NCBI RefSeq assembly: GCF_000418325.1
Contig: NC_021658.1
Span: 7,454,001 to 7,518,000, forward strand
Origin: Sorangium cellulosum So0157-2
GTDB taxonomy: Bacteria; Myxococcota_A; Polyangia; Polyangiales; Polyangiaceae
DNA: 64,000 bases
Direction of reading: 5' to 3'
This document shows positions 47,821-56,020 of the stretch, piece after piece. The notes beneath the pieces are model-generated. The model made no database searches. It worked only from the letters and a program-made list of their open reading frames with translations, and was not told the DNA's origin. Within the stretch, counting starts at the first letter, position 1. The number at the start of each line of letters is the position of its first letter. A program made the translations under genes and the position numbers.

Positions 47821-48522
47821 CTACGTCGCGATCGTGAACGAGGCGCGCGCGAGCTCCTTGCCCGCCGCGTCGTTGACCGTCACCGACCAGAGCCCCGCCG
47901 CGCGCGCCTTCCGCGTGGCCGCCCAGGTGCGAAAGCGCCGCTCCGCGCCGACCGCCAGCGGGATGCGCAGCGGCGCGCCCCCGTCGGGCGGCGTGAAGAC
48001 GACGGTGATCTCCGAGGCGGCCCGGTCCTTGTTCGAGAGCTCGACGAACGCGTAGAGGCGATCGATCTCCGCGCTCGCGAACGACGTCGCCGGCTCGACC
48101 GGCTCGCGGCCGGCGATGCCCTTCGCGACGACGAGCCGCATCACCTGGAGCTCGGGCGCCGCGGCGGCCCCCTCGCCAGCGCCGCTGTCCTGCGGCCCGC
48201 GCCCCGCGCCGCGCGCCTCGAGGGCCGACCCCGACCTGCGGCGCCGCTCCCGCGCCGGGCCGCGGGCCGCGATCGCCGCGTCGCTCCGGCCCTCCACGGC
48301 AGCGCCGTCCGCCGCCGACCGCGCCTCCGCGTCCTCCGCGGCCCCGCTCGCCTGCCCGTCGCCCGGCTGCCCGCGGGCGGCGCGGCTCAGCGCGGGAGGC
48401 TCTTCCCGGGCGATCCGCGCGATCGCCTCGCTCGCGTCGCTGCAACCGAGCGCCCCTCCGCCGAAAGCGGCGACGGCGAGCGCCAAGACCATGGTTTTCC
48501 GCGTCGTTCCCCGGGTATGCAC
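47821..48522 (-). CDS. DUF2914 lipoprotein
   Basis: 233 residues. Signal peptide with Cys in ALGC. A long Ala/Gly/Arg-rich low-complexity middle (about 30-115), then a DUF2914 domain (about 125-233): IDRLYAFVELSNKD, FRTWAATRKAR, GLWSVTVNDAAGKEL. Members are usually secreted; function unknown. An ATG ten codons later (48492) is the alternative start. Co-transcribed with the M15-like gene. Confidence 0.8.
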   Translation of the reverse strand: MHTRGTTRKTMVLALAVAAFGGGALGCSDASEAIARIAREEPPALSRAARGQPGDGQASGAAEDAEARSAADGAAVEGRSDAAIAARGPARERRRRSGSALEARGAGRGPQDSGAGEGAAAAPELQVMRLVVAKGIAGREPVEPATSFASAEIDRLYAFVELSNKDRAASEITVVFTPPDGGAPLRIPLAVGAERRFRTWAATRKARAAGLWSVTVNDAAGKELARASFTIAT

Positions 48523-48787
48523 ACCGACGAGGTGCCACGATTCGGCGGGGCGGGCGAAAAAACGGCGACGCAGCGGCCTGAGGCCCCGTCGCCTACGCCG
48601 AGCTCACCGCGCTGGGCTCACGAAGAGCCGCCGGCGCGGAGCGGACGCGGAGCTCGGGCGAAACGCCGCCAGCGCGGCGGGGCCGGAGCCTTCTCAAGAA
48701 TGACAACGCACCGCGTCACAACGATGTGGTGTGCCCGCGCTCCACGGGAGCACGGCCACGAGGGTGCGTACGTCGAGGCGCCCGGTG

Positions 48788-48982
48788 TCAGCGCTTCGGG
48801 CGGGACCAGCGCGGGCTGTTGGCCGATTCACCCTCCTGGGTGGGCCCGAAGCTCGTGATCGCGCTGTCTTCGATCATCAGGATGAGCAGGCCTCCGCTGG
48901 CGCCTCGTGCCGTCGTCGCCCGGGATCCCTGGCTTGTCTCCCGTGACGAGTGGTCCGAGCCTTCCGCTGCGATCTGCTTCAT
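48788..48982 (-). CDS. Candidate small peptide gene (64 residues) with strong ribosome site
   Basis: ATG at 48982 preceded by GAAGGAG at 7 nt. The peptide has a polar, charged first half (residues 1-27), then GASGG, then a hydrophobic/acidic run LLILMIEDSAITSFGP, and a charged C-terminus. The double-Gly followed by a distinct segment resembles a leader-core layout of exported or modified peptides, but no processing or transport gene lies next to it. Third codon positions are G/C in about 80%, less than neighbours yet above chance. No family recognised; could be a chance frame. Confidence 0.4.
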   Translation of the reverse strand: MKQIAAEGSDHSSRETSQGSRATTARGASGGLLILMIEDSAITSFGPTQEGESANSPRWSRPKR

Positions 48983-49230
48983 CTCCAACTCCTTCAACAC
49001 TTCAGTCCGACTGTTATCGCCCCGGCTGGCTGGCCAGCCTGTACTTCCGTGCACCGCGTCTGAGGCGAAAAACGGACCTGGGCGCGAATGCGCCAATGTT
49101 CGCAGAATAGTCACGGCTTCGAGGGAAAATCATCAGGAAAGAGCTCGCCCGATGTTTTCTGTCCGGTACAGCCTGCGCGCTCGCGTTCACCTTGCGCGCT
49201 TCTGCCCGCGCGCGCAAGCGCACGAGCGCT
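48983..49230. other. Intergenic region upstream of the small peptide gene
   Basis: About 250 bp between the candidate peptide gene and the zinc-ribbon gene, AT-richer than surroundings, presumably carrying the promoter of the peptide gene on the minus strand. The 265 bp from 48523 to 48787 on the other side hold no gene I can support. Confidence 0.4.
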
Positions 49231-49467
49231 TCAGCGGCGGCCGAAGCCGGGCAGCTGGCGGGCTCTGGCCACCACCTCGTCGCAGTCGATGCAGCGCATG
49301 AGGCCGTCGACCAGCTCCATGCTGCCGAGGCTACCGCACTCCGGACAGCGGTTCGCGAGCTGGTGCTTGCTCTCCTCGCAGAGCCGGTTCTGCTCCGCCT
49401 CGGCCTCCGCCTCGGCGCGGAAGATCTCGGCCGGCGTGCGAGCGTCGCGCTTTCGGTCAGCATCCAT
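49231..49467 (-). CDS. Small zinc-ribbon protein
   Basis: 78 residues. CPECGSLG...LMRCIDCDE: two CxxC knuckles of a zinc ribbon near the C-terminus, preceded by an acidic Ala/Glu helix (FRAEAEAEAEQN). ATG at 49467 fits the length; a longer in-frame reading upstream has no support. No function known; such proteins often bind nucleic acid or protein partners. Confidence 0.65.
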   Translation of the reverse strand: MDADRKRDARTPAEIFRAEAEAEAEQNRLCEESKHQLANRCPECGSLGSMELVDGLMRCIDCDEVVARARQLPGFGRR

Positions 49468-49583
49468 GGCGCGCAACGTATCACGCGCGCCGAGCGCCCC
49501 GCGAGCGCCGCGCGCCTCCCGCTCGCCGCGCCGCCGACGCGGCGAGCGGGAGGCGCGGCGCTCGCAGGGCGCTGGCCGGACCG

Positions 49584-50177
49584 CTAACGCACCGACTCGA
49601 GCAAGCCCCGGAAGCCCGAGCGCGCCGACTGCACCGTCTCGTCCGGGCCGACCATCCTGAAGAACCAGTTGCCGCGATCGGGCGTCCTCACCGCCGCGCC
49701 GACGAGCCGGTAGCCGTCCTTCACCATCTCCACGGGCGCGCGCCTGCGGGCGCCCCCCTGGGGCCCGAGCGGGATCTTGTAGGTGCCGGCCACCTCGACA
49801 AGCTCGACCCGCATGCCGCGGACCTCGAACGACTCCCGCCGGGCCTTCGCCCCGACGTCCCCGTCGAACTGCGCGAACCACTCCCTGAAGTTCGCCTCGA
49901 CGTCCCCCTTGCTGCCCAGGCCGAACGACAGGACCTGCACCTCGACGTCGTCCGTGTCGTCCGCCGCCCTCGGCACCTTGTAAAGCGCCTTGCGCGGGCC
50001 GGCGCGCGGCGCCTCGAGCGCGGCCCAGCTCCCCGGGGCGTCCCACGCGAGGGGCGCGGCGACCGGCGCGCCGGAGGCGGCCGGCGGCGGCTCCGGCTCC
50101 GCCACCGTCCGCGAGCAGGCCGAGACCGCGAGCGAGAGGATCGCGGCTCGGGCGAGCGAGGCCCGACGTGGGTGCAT
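49584..50177 (-). CDS. Lipoprotein of unknown family
   Basis: 197 residues. Signal peptide (RASLARAAILSLA) with Cys in VSAC, Pro/Ala linker, then a beta-rich domain (about 45-197) with KALYKVPRA, VEVQVLSFGLG and NWFFRMVGPDETV. Seems a conserved 'hypothetical lipoprotein' of myxobacteria; I cannot name the family. Divergent from the kinase gene at 50277, 99 bp apart. Confidence 0.75.
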   Translation of the reverse strand: MHPRRASLARAAILSLAVSACSRTVAEPEPPPAASGAPVAAPLAWDAPGSWAALEAPRAGPRKALYKVPRAADDTDDVEVQVLSFGLGSKGDVEANFREWFAQFDGDVGAKARRESFEVRGMRVELVEVAGTYKIPLGPQGGARRRAPVEMVKDGYRLVGAAVRTPDRGNWFFRMVGPDETVQSARSGFRGLLESVR

Positions 50178-50276
50178 GGAGGCCAGTTCTACCACCGGAC
50201 ACGAAATCGGGTGTAAGCCCTTGGTACCGCTCGCACGTAGAAGAGACGCTCCGGCCAGGGAGAGGAGACGGCGCGC

Positions 50277-51458
50277 ATGGACCAGATCGGCGAGTACCTC
50301 GTTCGACGCCTCGTCGGCGAGGGGGGGATGGGCAAGGTCTATGAGGGCGAAGAGCGCCTGTCGCGCCGGCGCGTCGCGCTGAAGGTGCTCCGCCCGGAGC
50401 TCGCCCGGAGCGAGCAGGGGCGGCGGCTCTTCCTGAACGAGATGCAGATCCTCGCGCACCTCGAGCACCCGAACATCGTCCGGAGCCTCGCCAGCATCGA
50501 GGCCTCCGGCGAGCTCGTGATGGTGCTCGAATACCTGGACGGCCAGACGCTGCGCTCCCTCCTCGGCGCCGCCGGCCGCCTCCCCTGGCCGGAAGCGGTG
50601 CGGATCACGGCCAGCGTGGCGAGCGCCCTCGCGGCGGCCCACGGGCAGCAGCCGCCCGTGATCCACCGCGATCTCAAGCCCGAGAACATCATGGTGCAGA
50701 AGGACGGCGCCGTGAAGGTGATGGATTTCGGCATCGCCAAGGTCGTCGAGGCGATGAACCAGACGAACACGCAGAGCGTCGGGACCCTGCAGTACATGAG
50801 CCCGGAGCAGATCGACGCGCGATCCATCGATCACCGCTCGGATCTCTACTGCCTCGGGCTCATCCTGTACGAGGCGCTCTCCGGGCGCCCGCCGTTCCAG
50901 TCGGCCTCGCCGCGGGAGCTGCTCAACCTGCAGTGCACGGCCGAGCCCCCGCCGCTCGACGACGACGTGCGGAGCGGGCTGCCCCGCGGCGTCGAGCAGC
51001 TGCTCTTCCAGCTGCTCGAGAAGGCGCCCGAGGATCGGCCGTACCTCGCGCAGGACGTCGTGGATCGGCTAGAGCCGTTCCAGACCGCCGCGGCCGCGCC
51101 GCGCGGGGCGGCGAGCGGCGAGCGCGCCGCCGGAAGCCGGGATCGGGCGAGCGCGCCGCAGCGGACCGACGACCACGGCCGCGCGAGCGCGCCGCAGCGG
51201 GCCGACGACCACGGCCGCGCGAGCGCGCCGGGAGCAGCGCGCGTCACCGGCGGAGCGGGCGCGCCGCGCGCCGACACCATCGCGCTCGTCGAGCAGATCG
51301 ACCGGAGGCGCGACGTCCCGGCCGGGATCGCGATCGCCATCATCGTGGCGCTGTCGGCGCTCGCGGGCCTCGGGACGTACGCGCTGCGCTCGACGGGCGG
51401 CGCGCCGGAGCCGCCCGCCAGCGCCGCGACGCCGGCGCCGCCTCCGGAGGCGCGGTGA
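50277..51458 (+). CDS. Membrane Ser/Thr protein kinase
   Basis: 393 residues. All catalytic motifs intact: GEGGMGKV, Lys36 in VALKVL, HRDLKPEN with Asp132, DFG Asp150, QYMSPEQ, SDLYCLG. A Ser/Arg/Asp-rich juxtamembrane segment (about 265-335) contains a duplicated APQRTDDHGRAS-like unit; one membrane span at about 345-367; a very short Pro/Ala tail outside. ATG preceded by GAGAGGAG. The stop overlaps the GTG of the next gene (GTGA), coupling it to the pseudokinase-cytochrome fusion, which it may phosphorylate or answer to. Confidence 0.94.
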   Translation: MDQIGEYLVRRLVGEGGMGKVYEGEERLSRRRVALKVLRPELARSEQGRRLFLNEMQILAHLEHPNIVRSLASIEASGELVMVLEYLDGQTLRSLLGAAGRLPWPEAVRITASVASALAAAHGQQPPVIHRDLKPENIMVQKDGAVKVMDFGIAKVVEAMNQTNTQSVGTLQYMSPEQIDARSIDHRSDLYCLGLILYEALSGRPPFQSASPRELLNLQCTAEPPPLDDDVRSGLPRGVEQLLFQLLEKAPEDRPYLAQDVVDRLEPFQTAAAAPRGAASGERAAGSRDRASAPQRTDDHGRASAPQRADDHGRASAPGAARVTGGAGAPRADTIALVEQIDRRRDVPAGIAIAIIVALSALAGLGTYALRSTGGAPEPPASAATPAPPPEAR

Positions 51459-54400
51459 GGCGCGCGTCGCCGGAGCAGGCGGGCTACGCGGAAGGCGCGC
51501 CCCTCCCGGCCGTGGGCTCCGCGGCGCGGTGGCGCTGCGGCGCGGCGGAGGAGCTGTGGCGGCTCGGCGAGGCGGACCAGGGCGGCCCGGCAGGGCCCGA
51601 GCGCGAGGCCGTCGCGGCGCGGCTCCTCGCGCTCGGCAGCGCTGGCGTCGGCGGCTTCGTCGACGGCGGCGTCGACGGGCTGGCCGAGGGCGGGCCCGCC
51701 GCGGGCCCGGGCGGCGCGCGCGTCTGGCTCGTGCGGAGGCTCGCGGGCGCCCCGCTCGCGGATCGGATGCGCGCGCGGCGCGGTCCCTTTCCGTTTCAAG
51801 AGGCGCTCCGGCTCGCCCTCCCGCTCGCCCGCGCGCTCGCCGCCTGCGAGCGGGCCAGCCTGTTCCCAGGCCCGCTCTCGCCCGACGCGGTCCTCGTCGA
51901 CGACGCAGGCCAGGTGACGCTGCCCGCGAGCGCGCTCGTCGCGGCGCTGGTCGGGGCCCCCGCGAGCGGCGGCGCCGGCGCCTCGCCCCGCGCCGCGGGC
52001 GCGCGGGTCTCGTCGGAGATCCCGCCGCTCTGGACGCCGCCGGCGCAGGCCGACGGCGCGATCTGGGACAGCGCCGCGAACCGGTACGCGCTCGGGCTCG
52101 CGCTCTACCGGCTGCTCGCGGGAGAGCACCCATTCGCGGGCGCGGGCCTGCGGCACGCGCTCGGCGAGGCCGCTCGCCGAGAGCCCCCGCCGTTCGTCGA
52201 GAGCGTCGCGACGGCGCTGCCCCCGGGCCTGCAGGGCCACGTCCTGCGGCTGCTCCATCCGGATCCGGCGCAGCGGCCGCCGCGCGCCGAGGCGATCGCG
52301 GATGCCCTGAGCGGGTTCCTCGAGGGCGATCCGCCGGCGCGGCCGGCGCAGGTCGCCCGGACCTCGCGCCGCGCCGGGGCGGCGGCGCAGACGAGCGCCG
52401 GCCCATCGCCGCAGACGAGCGCCGGCGCCGCGGCGCAGGCGAGCTCCGGCGCGCCGGCGAGCGCGCCGCGGCGCGACGCGGCCGCCCGCCGCGCGCCGCC
52501 TGGGCCCGCCAGCGCCGGGGCGCGTCTGTGGCGGCTCGCGCCGCTCGGCGCCGGCGCGCTCGTCGCGTCGGCCGCGCTCGCGATCTCGCGGGGCGCGCCC
52601 GAGCCGGCCGCGCCGCGGGCCGTCGCCGTGGCGCCGGTCGCGCCGCTCGCGCAGGCGCGGACGGCGGCGGAGGACTGCGCGGCGTGCCACGGCCGCCAGG
52701 CCTCGGAGTGGCGCCGCTCGGTGATGGCGCACTCGGTGAAGAGCCCGCTCTTCAACGCGCTCGAGAGCCTCATCGAGGAGCAGGTCGGGCGCGACGCCGA
52801 CTGCCCGAACGGCGCGGGCATCCTGCGCAAGGTCGACCCCGCGCGCGCCTGCCGCGACCGGCAGAGCGGCGTCGTCGTGACCGGCTCGGGCGGCGAGCAC
52901 TGGTGCGTGAACTGCCACAGCCCGGCCGAGAACCTCGACGCCGCCATGCCCGCGTGGGACGGCCGCCCCGGCGGCGACCCCCGCGCGCGCCTGCCGGTGC
53001 GCGACCTGCTCACCCGCCGCGGTCTCGAGGGGATCTCCTGCGGCTTCTGCCACCAGGTGCACGGCCCGGTCGGCCCGCGCGGGCGCCCCGGGTACCAGGG
53101 CAACGCGACGTGGACGTCGTTCACGACCGGCGCCGTCTTCGCGGCGCGCCCCGAGGACGCGCGCGGCCTGTTCGGGATCGCGAACAGCGGCTACGACCTC
53201 CGCCCCGAGGAGCTCTTGCTCCCCGCCGGCCAGCGCGCGGACCGCCGCGCCGGGCCCTCGCCGGCGCGGCCGCCCGTCGGCGACGACCCGGTCGTGCACG
53301 GCCGGCCGTCGGCGAGCGCCAGCGCGTACCTGCGCTCCAGCGAGTTCTGCGGGGCCTGCCACGACGTGCGCCTCTTCGGCACCGACAGCCTCGCGGCGGC
53401 GCGGGGCGAGCATTTCAAGCGGCTGCGCAACGCCTACACCGAGTGGGCGGAGTGGGCGAGATCCGAGGAGCGCGCGGGCCGCGCCGCGGCGAGCTGCCAG
53501 GACTGCCACATGAGCACCTACCCGGGCGTCTGCGAGGCGGCCCCGGCCGGCGCCGCGCAGGCGGCGGCGCCCGATCCCGAGTGCCCGCCCGGCACGCGCT
53601 TCGCCCCGCGCGCGCCGGGGGCGCGGCCGCGGGGCCGGATCGCGGATCACTCCACCGCCCCGGCGGACGTCGCGACCCACTACTTCTCTGGCGTGGATGT
53701 GCCGCTGTCGGACGAGTTCCCGGAGGCGCTCATCGACGAGCCGTCGCTCGACGCGCACGGCATCCCCACGAGCGCCCGCCGCCGCCGCGATCTGCTGCTC
53801 CGCCACACCTTCCGCTTCGCGCTCGGCGCCGCGCGGCGCGCCGGCGCGGCCGGCGGCCGCGTCGAGATCCCGATCGAGATCGAGAACGTCGGCGCCGGGC
53901 ACAAGGTGCCGGCAGGCTTCAGCCAGGAGCGCGAGATCTGGGTTCACCTCGCGGTCAGGGACGCAGATCGTCGGGTGATCTACGAGGTCGGCCGCGTCGA
54001 CCGCGCGGATGAGGACCTGAAAGACAAGGTGTTCACCCGGGTGACCACCCACCCGGACGCGAACAACCCTCTTGGGCGCCCGGGCGCCCAAGGAGGGTTG
54101 TTCGGGGCCGACGTGCGCGACGGGCCGGACGTCCCCCTCTGGGCGCCGCCTCCGCGGCTCGGCGGCACCTCGTTCCGCGGGCGAGGGCTCATCAACTTCC
54201 AGAACGGGTTTCTGCGTTGCGTCCGCTGCGTCGGTGTCGTCGCCGCGGACGGCAGCTGCCAGCCCGGGCCCGGCCAGGGGCTGCACCACGCCGACCGGTA
54301 CGCGGACGGGGACTACGATCCGGACACGGGCGCGTGCGGCTCGAACCTCGCGGGGCAGAACGCCTTTCTGGAGACCTATTTCCCCGTCGGCGCGCTCGAC

Positions 54401-54697
54401 GCGAGCCGCGGGGCCGTGAAGGGCCCGGACGCGATCATCGACACGCGCTCCGCGCCGCCCGGCGTGCCGATCCGGTACACGTACGACCTCCCGGCCGGCG
54501 CGCTCCGCGGCCCGCTCCGGGCCGAGGCGAGGCTGCTCTTCCGGGCGTTTCCCCCCTTCCTGATCCGCGCCTTCGCCGCGTACGAGCGGGAGCAGGCGCG
54601 GCGCGGCCTCAGGCCGACCGGCCCGCTGGTCACCGAGTCGATGCTCGGCCGCCTCGAGGTCGTCGAGCTCGCGCGGGCCGAGATCGAGATCCCCTGA
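51455..54697 (+). CDS. Pseudokinase fused to a five-heme cytochrome c
   Basis: 1080 residues. First about 300 residues have the outline of a Hanks kinase (VWLVRRLAGAPL strand, LARALAACERAS..PLSPDAVLV in the place of the catalytic loop, NRYALGLALYRLLAGEHPF of the F-helix, DPAQRPP of the C-lobe) but HRD, DFG and APE are all missing. After a Ser/Ala/Gln linker comes one membrane span (about 358-380), then a periplasmic cytochrome with CxxCH at C408, C484, C529, C632 and C681, plus CVRCV at 922 where His is lost. The opening DCAACHGRQASEW is like cytochrome c554-type proteins. Start GTG 51455 overlaps the kinase stop. The fusion of a dead kinase with a multihaem domain is, to my knowledge, not a described architecture. 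Confidence 0.88.
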   Translation: MRRASPEQAGYAEGAPLPAVGSAARWRCGAAEELWRLGEADQGGPAGPEREAVAARLLALGSAGVGGFVDGGVDGLAEGGPAAGPGGARVWLVRRLAGAPLADRMRARRGPFPFQEALRLALPLARALAACERASLFPGPLSPDAVLVDDAGQVTLPASALVAALVGAPASGGAGASPRAAGARVSSEIPPLWTPPAQADGAIWDSAANRYALGLALYRLLAGEHPFAGAGLRHALGEAARREPPPFVESVATALPPGLQGHVLRLLHPDPAQRPPRAEAIADALSGFLEGDPPARPAQVARTSRRAGAAAQTSAGPSPQTSAGAAAQASSGAPASAPRRDAAARRAPPGPASAGARLWRLAPLGAGALVASAALAISRGAPEPAAPRAVAVAPVAPLAQARTAAEDCAACHGRQASEWRRSVMAHSVKSPLFNALESLIEEQVGRDADCPNGAGILRKVDPARACRDRQSGVVVTGSGGEHWCVNCHSPAENLDAAMPAWDGRPGGDPRARLPVRDLLTRRGLEGISCGFCHQVHGPVGPRGRPGYQGNATWTSFTTGAVFAARPEDARGLFGIANSGYDLRPEELLLPAGQRADRRAGPSPARPPVGDDPVVHGRPSASASAYLRSSEFCGACHDVRLFGTDSLAAARGEHFKRLRNAYTEWAEWARSEERAGRAAASCQDCHMSTYPGVCEAAPAGAAQAAAPDPECPPGTRFAPRAPGARPRGRIADHSTAPADVATHYFSGVDVPLSDEFPEALIDEPSLDAHGIPTSARRRRDLLLRHTFRFALGAARRAGAAGGRVEIPIEIENVGAGHKVPAGFSQEREIWVHLAVRDADRRVIYEVGRVDRADEDLKDKVFTRVTTHPDANNPLGRPGAQGGLFGADVRDGPDVPLWAPPPRLGGTSFRGRGLINFQNGFLRCVRCVGVVAADGSCQPGPGQGLHHADRYADGDYDPDTGACGSNLAGQNAFLETYFPVGALDASRGAVKGPDAIIDTRSAPPGVPIRYTYDLPAGALRGPLRAEARLLFRAFPPFLIRAFAAYEREQARRGLRPTGPLVTESMLGRLEVVELARAEIEIP

Positions 54698-54856
54698 GCC
54701 GAGGCGACCGCGATGGAGCCACCCGCGCCGCAGTCCTCTCGCCGCGCCGGCGCACAAAAAGGGGCGAGCCCTCACCCCGGCACGCGGGGTAAGGGCTTCG
54801 CTGGTCAAGAGCTGAAAGGCTCAGCTCGCGGTGATCGTGAAGCGCGGCCCCGGCGA

Positions 54857-55711
54857 TCAGGGAGGGGGCGGCGGCTCGTCCTCGACCGGGTCCACGGGCA
54901 GCTTGAACAGCCGGCCGATCCGGTAGGGCCGCGTCGAGGGGGAGTAGTAGCTCGTCATCGACGGCGTGACGCTCCACGTGTAGCCGAGCAGGTGGTTCGT
55001 GATCGCGTCGGTGTACACGCGCATGGTGCCCGTCCCGGCCCCCGCCGCCATGTAGCCGCCGGTGCACTCCCCTTGCCACCGGCTGTCCGCGTACTCGCTG
55101 CCCGCGTCGAAGCACCCGTGCGGCGAGCTTGTCGAGTCCACGATCGGAACGGCGTACTGCCTCGTCCCGGAGTAGCGCGGCATGACCGGGCTGATCTCCT
55201 TGGCCGGGCCCGTGATGATGACCGTGTGACCGGCATAGGTGGCCGTGGCGTCGATGACGAGGACATCGCCCTTCTGGATGTCGATCGCCCTGTTGATGCG
55301 GCGGAAGTAGGTCTCGGGCTCCCGCTCGAGCCCGCCGTACACCGGGCTGTCGTTGATGATATCGTAGAGCTCGGCGGACGAGGGGCGAGACTTCACCCAC
55401 AGGTACCTGATGTCGTCATCCGAGTAGCCCATCGACTTCTTCAGCGACAGCACGAAGAAGCACGCGCCCTTGGTCCTGCCGGTCCAGGGGCTGATCTCGA
55501 CGTCCTCGCCATCGATCTTGATGACCTCGGGGTCATCCCAGGTCATGTAGCACTTCTCGTCCCCGACGGTCGCGTCGTTGGTGACGGCGTTGTCGATGAA
55601 ATCGAGGGCCCAGTCCGTGTGGTCCTTGGCGCTCGCGGGCGCCGAGCCCAGCATAACGAAGGACGCGGCAACCAGCGATGCAACAGCCAAACTCGTCGTG
55701 CGCCTGCTCAT
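54857..55711 (-). CDS. Secreted protein, possible NlpC/CHAP-like cysteine hydrolase
   Basis: 284 residues. ATG at 55711 after GAGGTAG; cleavable Sec signal peptide ending APASA. A central GACFFVLSLKKSMGY (Cys at a helix start), GDVLVID and AGHTVIITG order of Cys...Asp...His is like papain-fold NlpC/P60 or CHAP peptidases, but no family match is sure. Two other cysteine pairs may form disulfides; C-terminal Pro-rich end. Codons and leader are less GC-rich than around. Faces the CNB-ferredoxin gene across a promoter region. Confidence 0.6.
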   Translation of the reverse strand: MSRRTTSLAVASLVAASFVMLGSAPASAKDHTDWALDFIDNAVTNDATVGDEKCYMTWDDPEVIKIDGEDVEISPWTGRTKGACFFVLSLKKSMGYSDDDIRYLWVKSRPSSAELYDIINDSPVYGGLEREPETYFRRINRAIDIQKGDVLVIDATATYAGHTVIITGPAKEISPVMPRYSGTRQYAVPIVDSTSSPHGCFDAGSEYADSRWQGECTGGYMAAGAGTGTMRVYTDAITNHLLGYTWSVTPSMTSYYSPSTRPYRIGRLFKLPVDPVEDEPPPPP

Positions 55712-55829
55712 ACTTCTACCTCGTTGATGTGAATGACCTTGCATGTGCACTCTGGAACAGATGCTAGTCATTTCATGCTGAACCATCAAAGCAACCCTGG
55801 CGCCGAACATGCCGAGTCTAGCAGGATGG

Positions 55830-55858
55830 ATATTCTCTATGATCGGCTTAGGTGTCAA
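55830..55858 (-). promoter_or_regulatory. Sigma70-type promoter for the secreted protein
   Basis: On the minus strand TTGACA (55853-55858), 17-bp spacer, GAATAT (55830-55835). Predicted start about 55823, leader about 110 nt. Confidence 0.5.
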
Positions 55859-55894
55859 GGCTTTTTCGGGTCGCTCTTCCTTTTTTTGCAGTTT

Positions 55895-55908
55895 TTCGAG
55901 CGCTCGAA
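55895..55908. promoter_or_regulatory. 14-bp perfect palindrome TTCGAGCGCTCGAA
   Basis: Lies between two divergent starts (55711 and 56021), flanked on the left by a T-run. Suited to a dimeric regulator; no other copy noticed in this window. Might alternatively be a terminator-like stem. Confidence 0.45.
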
Positions 55909-56020
55909 CGTGGAGTAAGACCATGTCGTCCCTTACGACAGCTGATGCGCGATGGTATGGAGCGAATCGCGCGCCAGGAGCCGCATTTCCGGCTGTGCTC
56001 GGCGACCGGGAGCCCTGCTG

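Noticed and set aside
50846-54808. 1320-residue open frame on the minus strand opposite the pseudokinase-cytochrome gene
   Set aside because: Arg/Ala-rich shadow with no family resemblance; long antisense frames are normal in GC-rich DNA, and the plus strand has five CxxCH and a membrane span.
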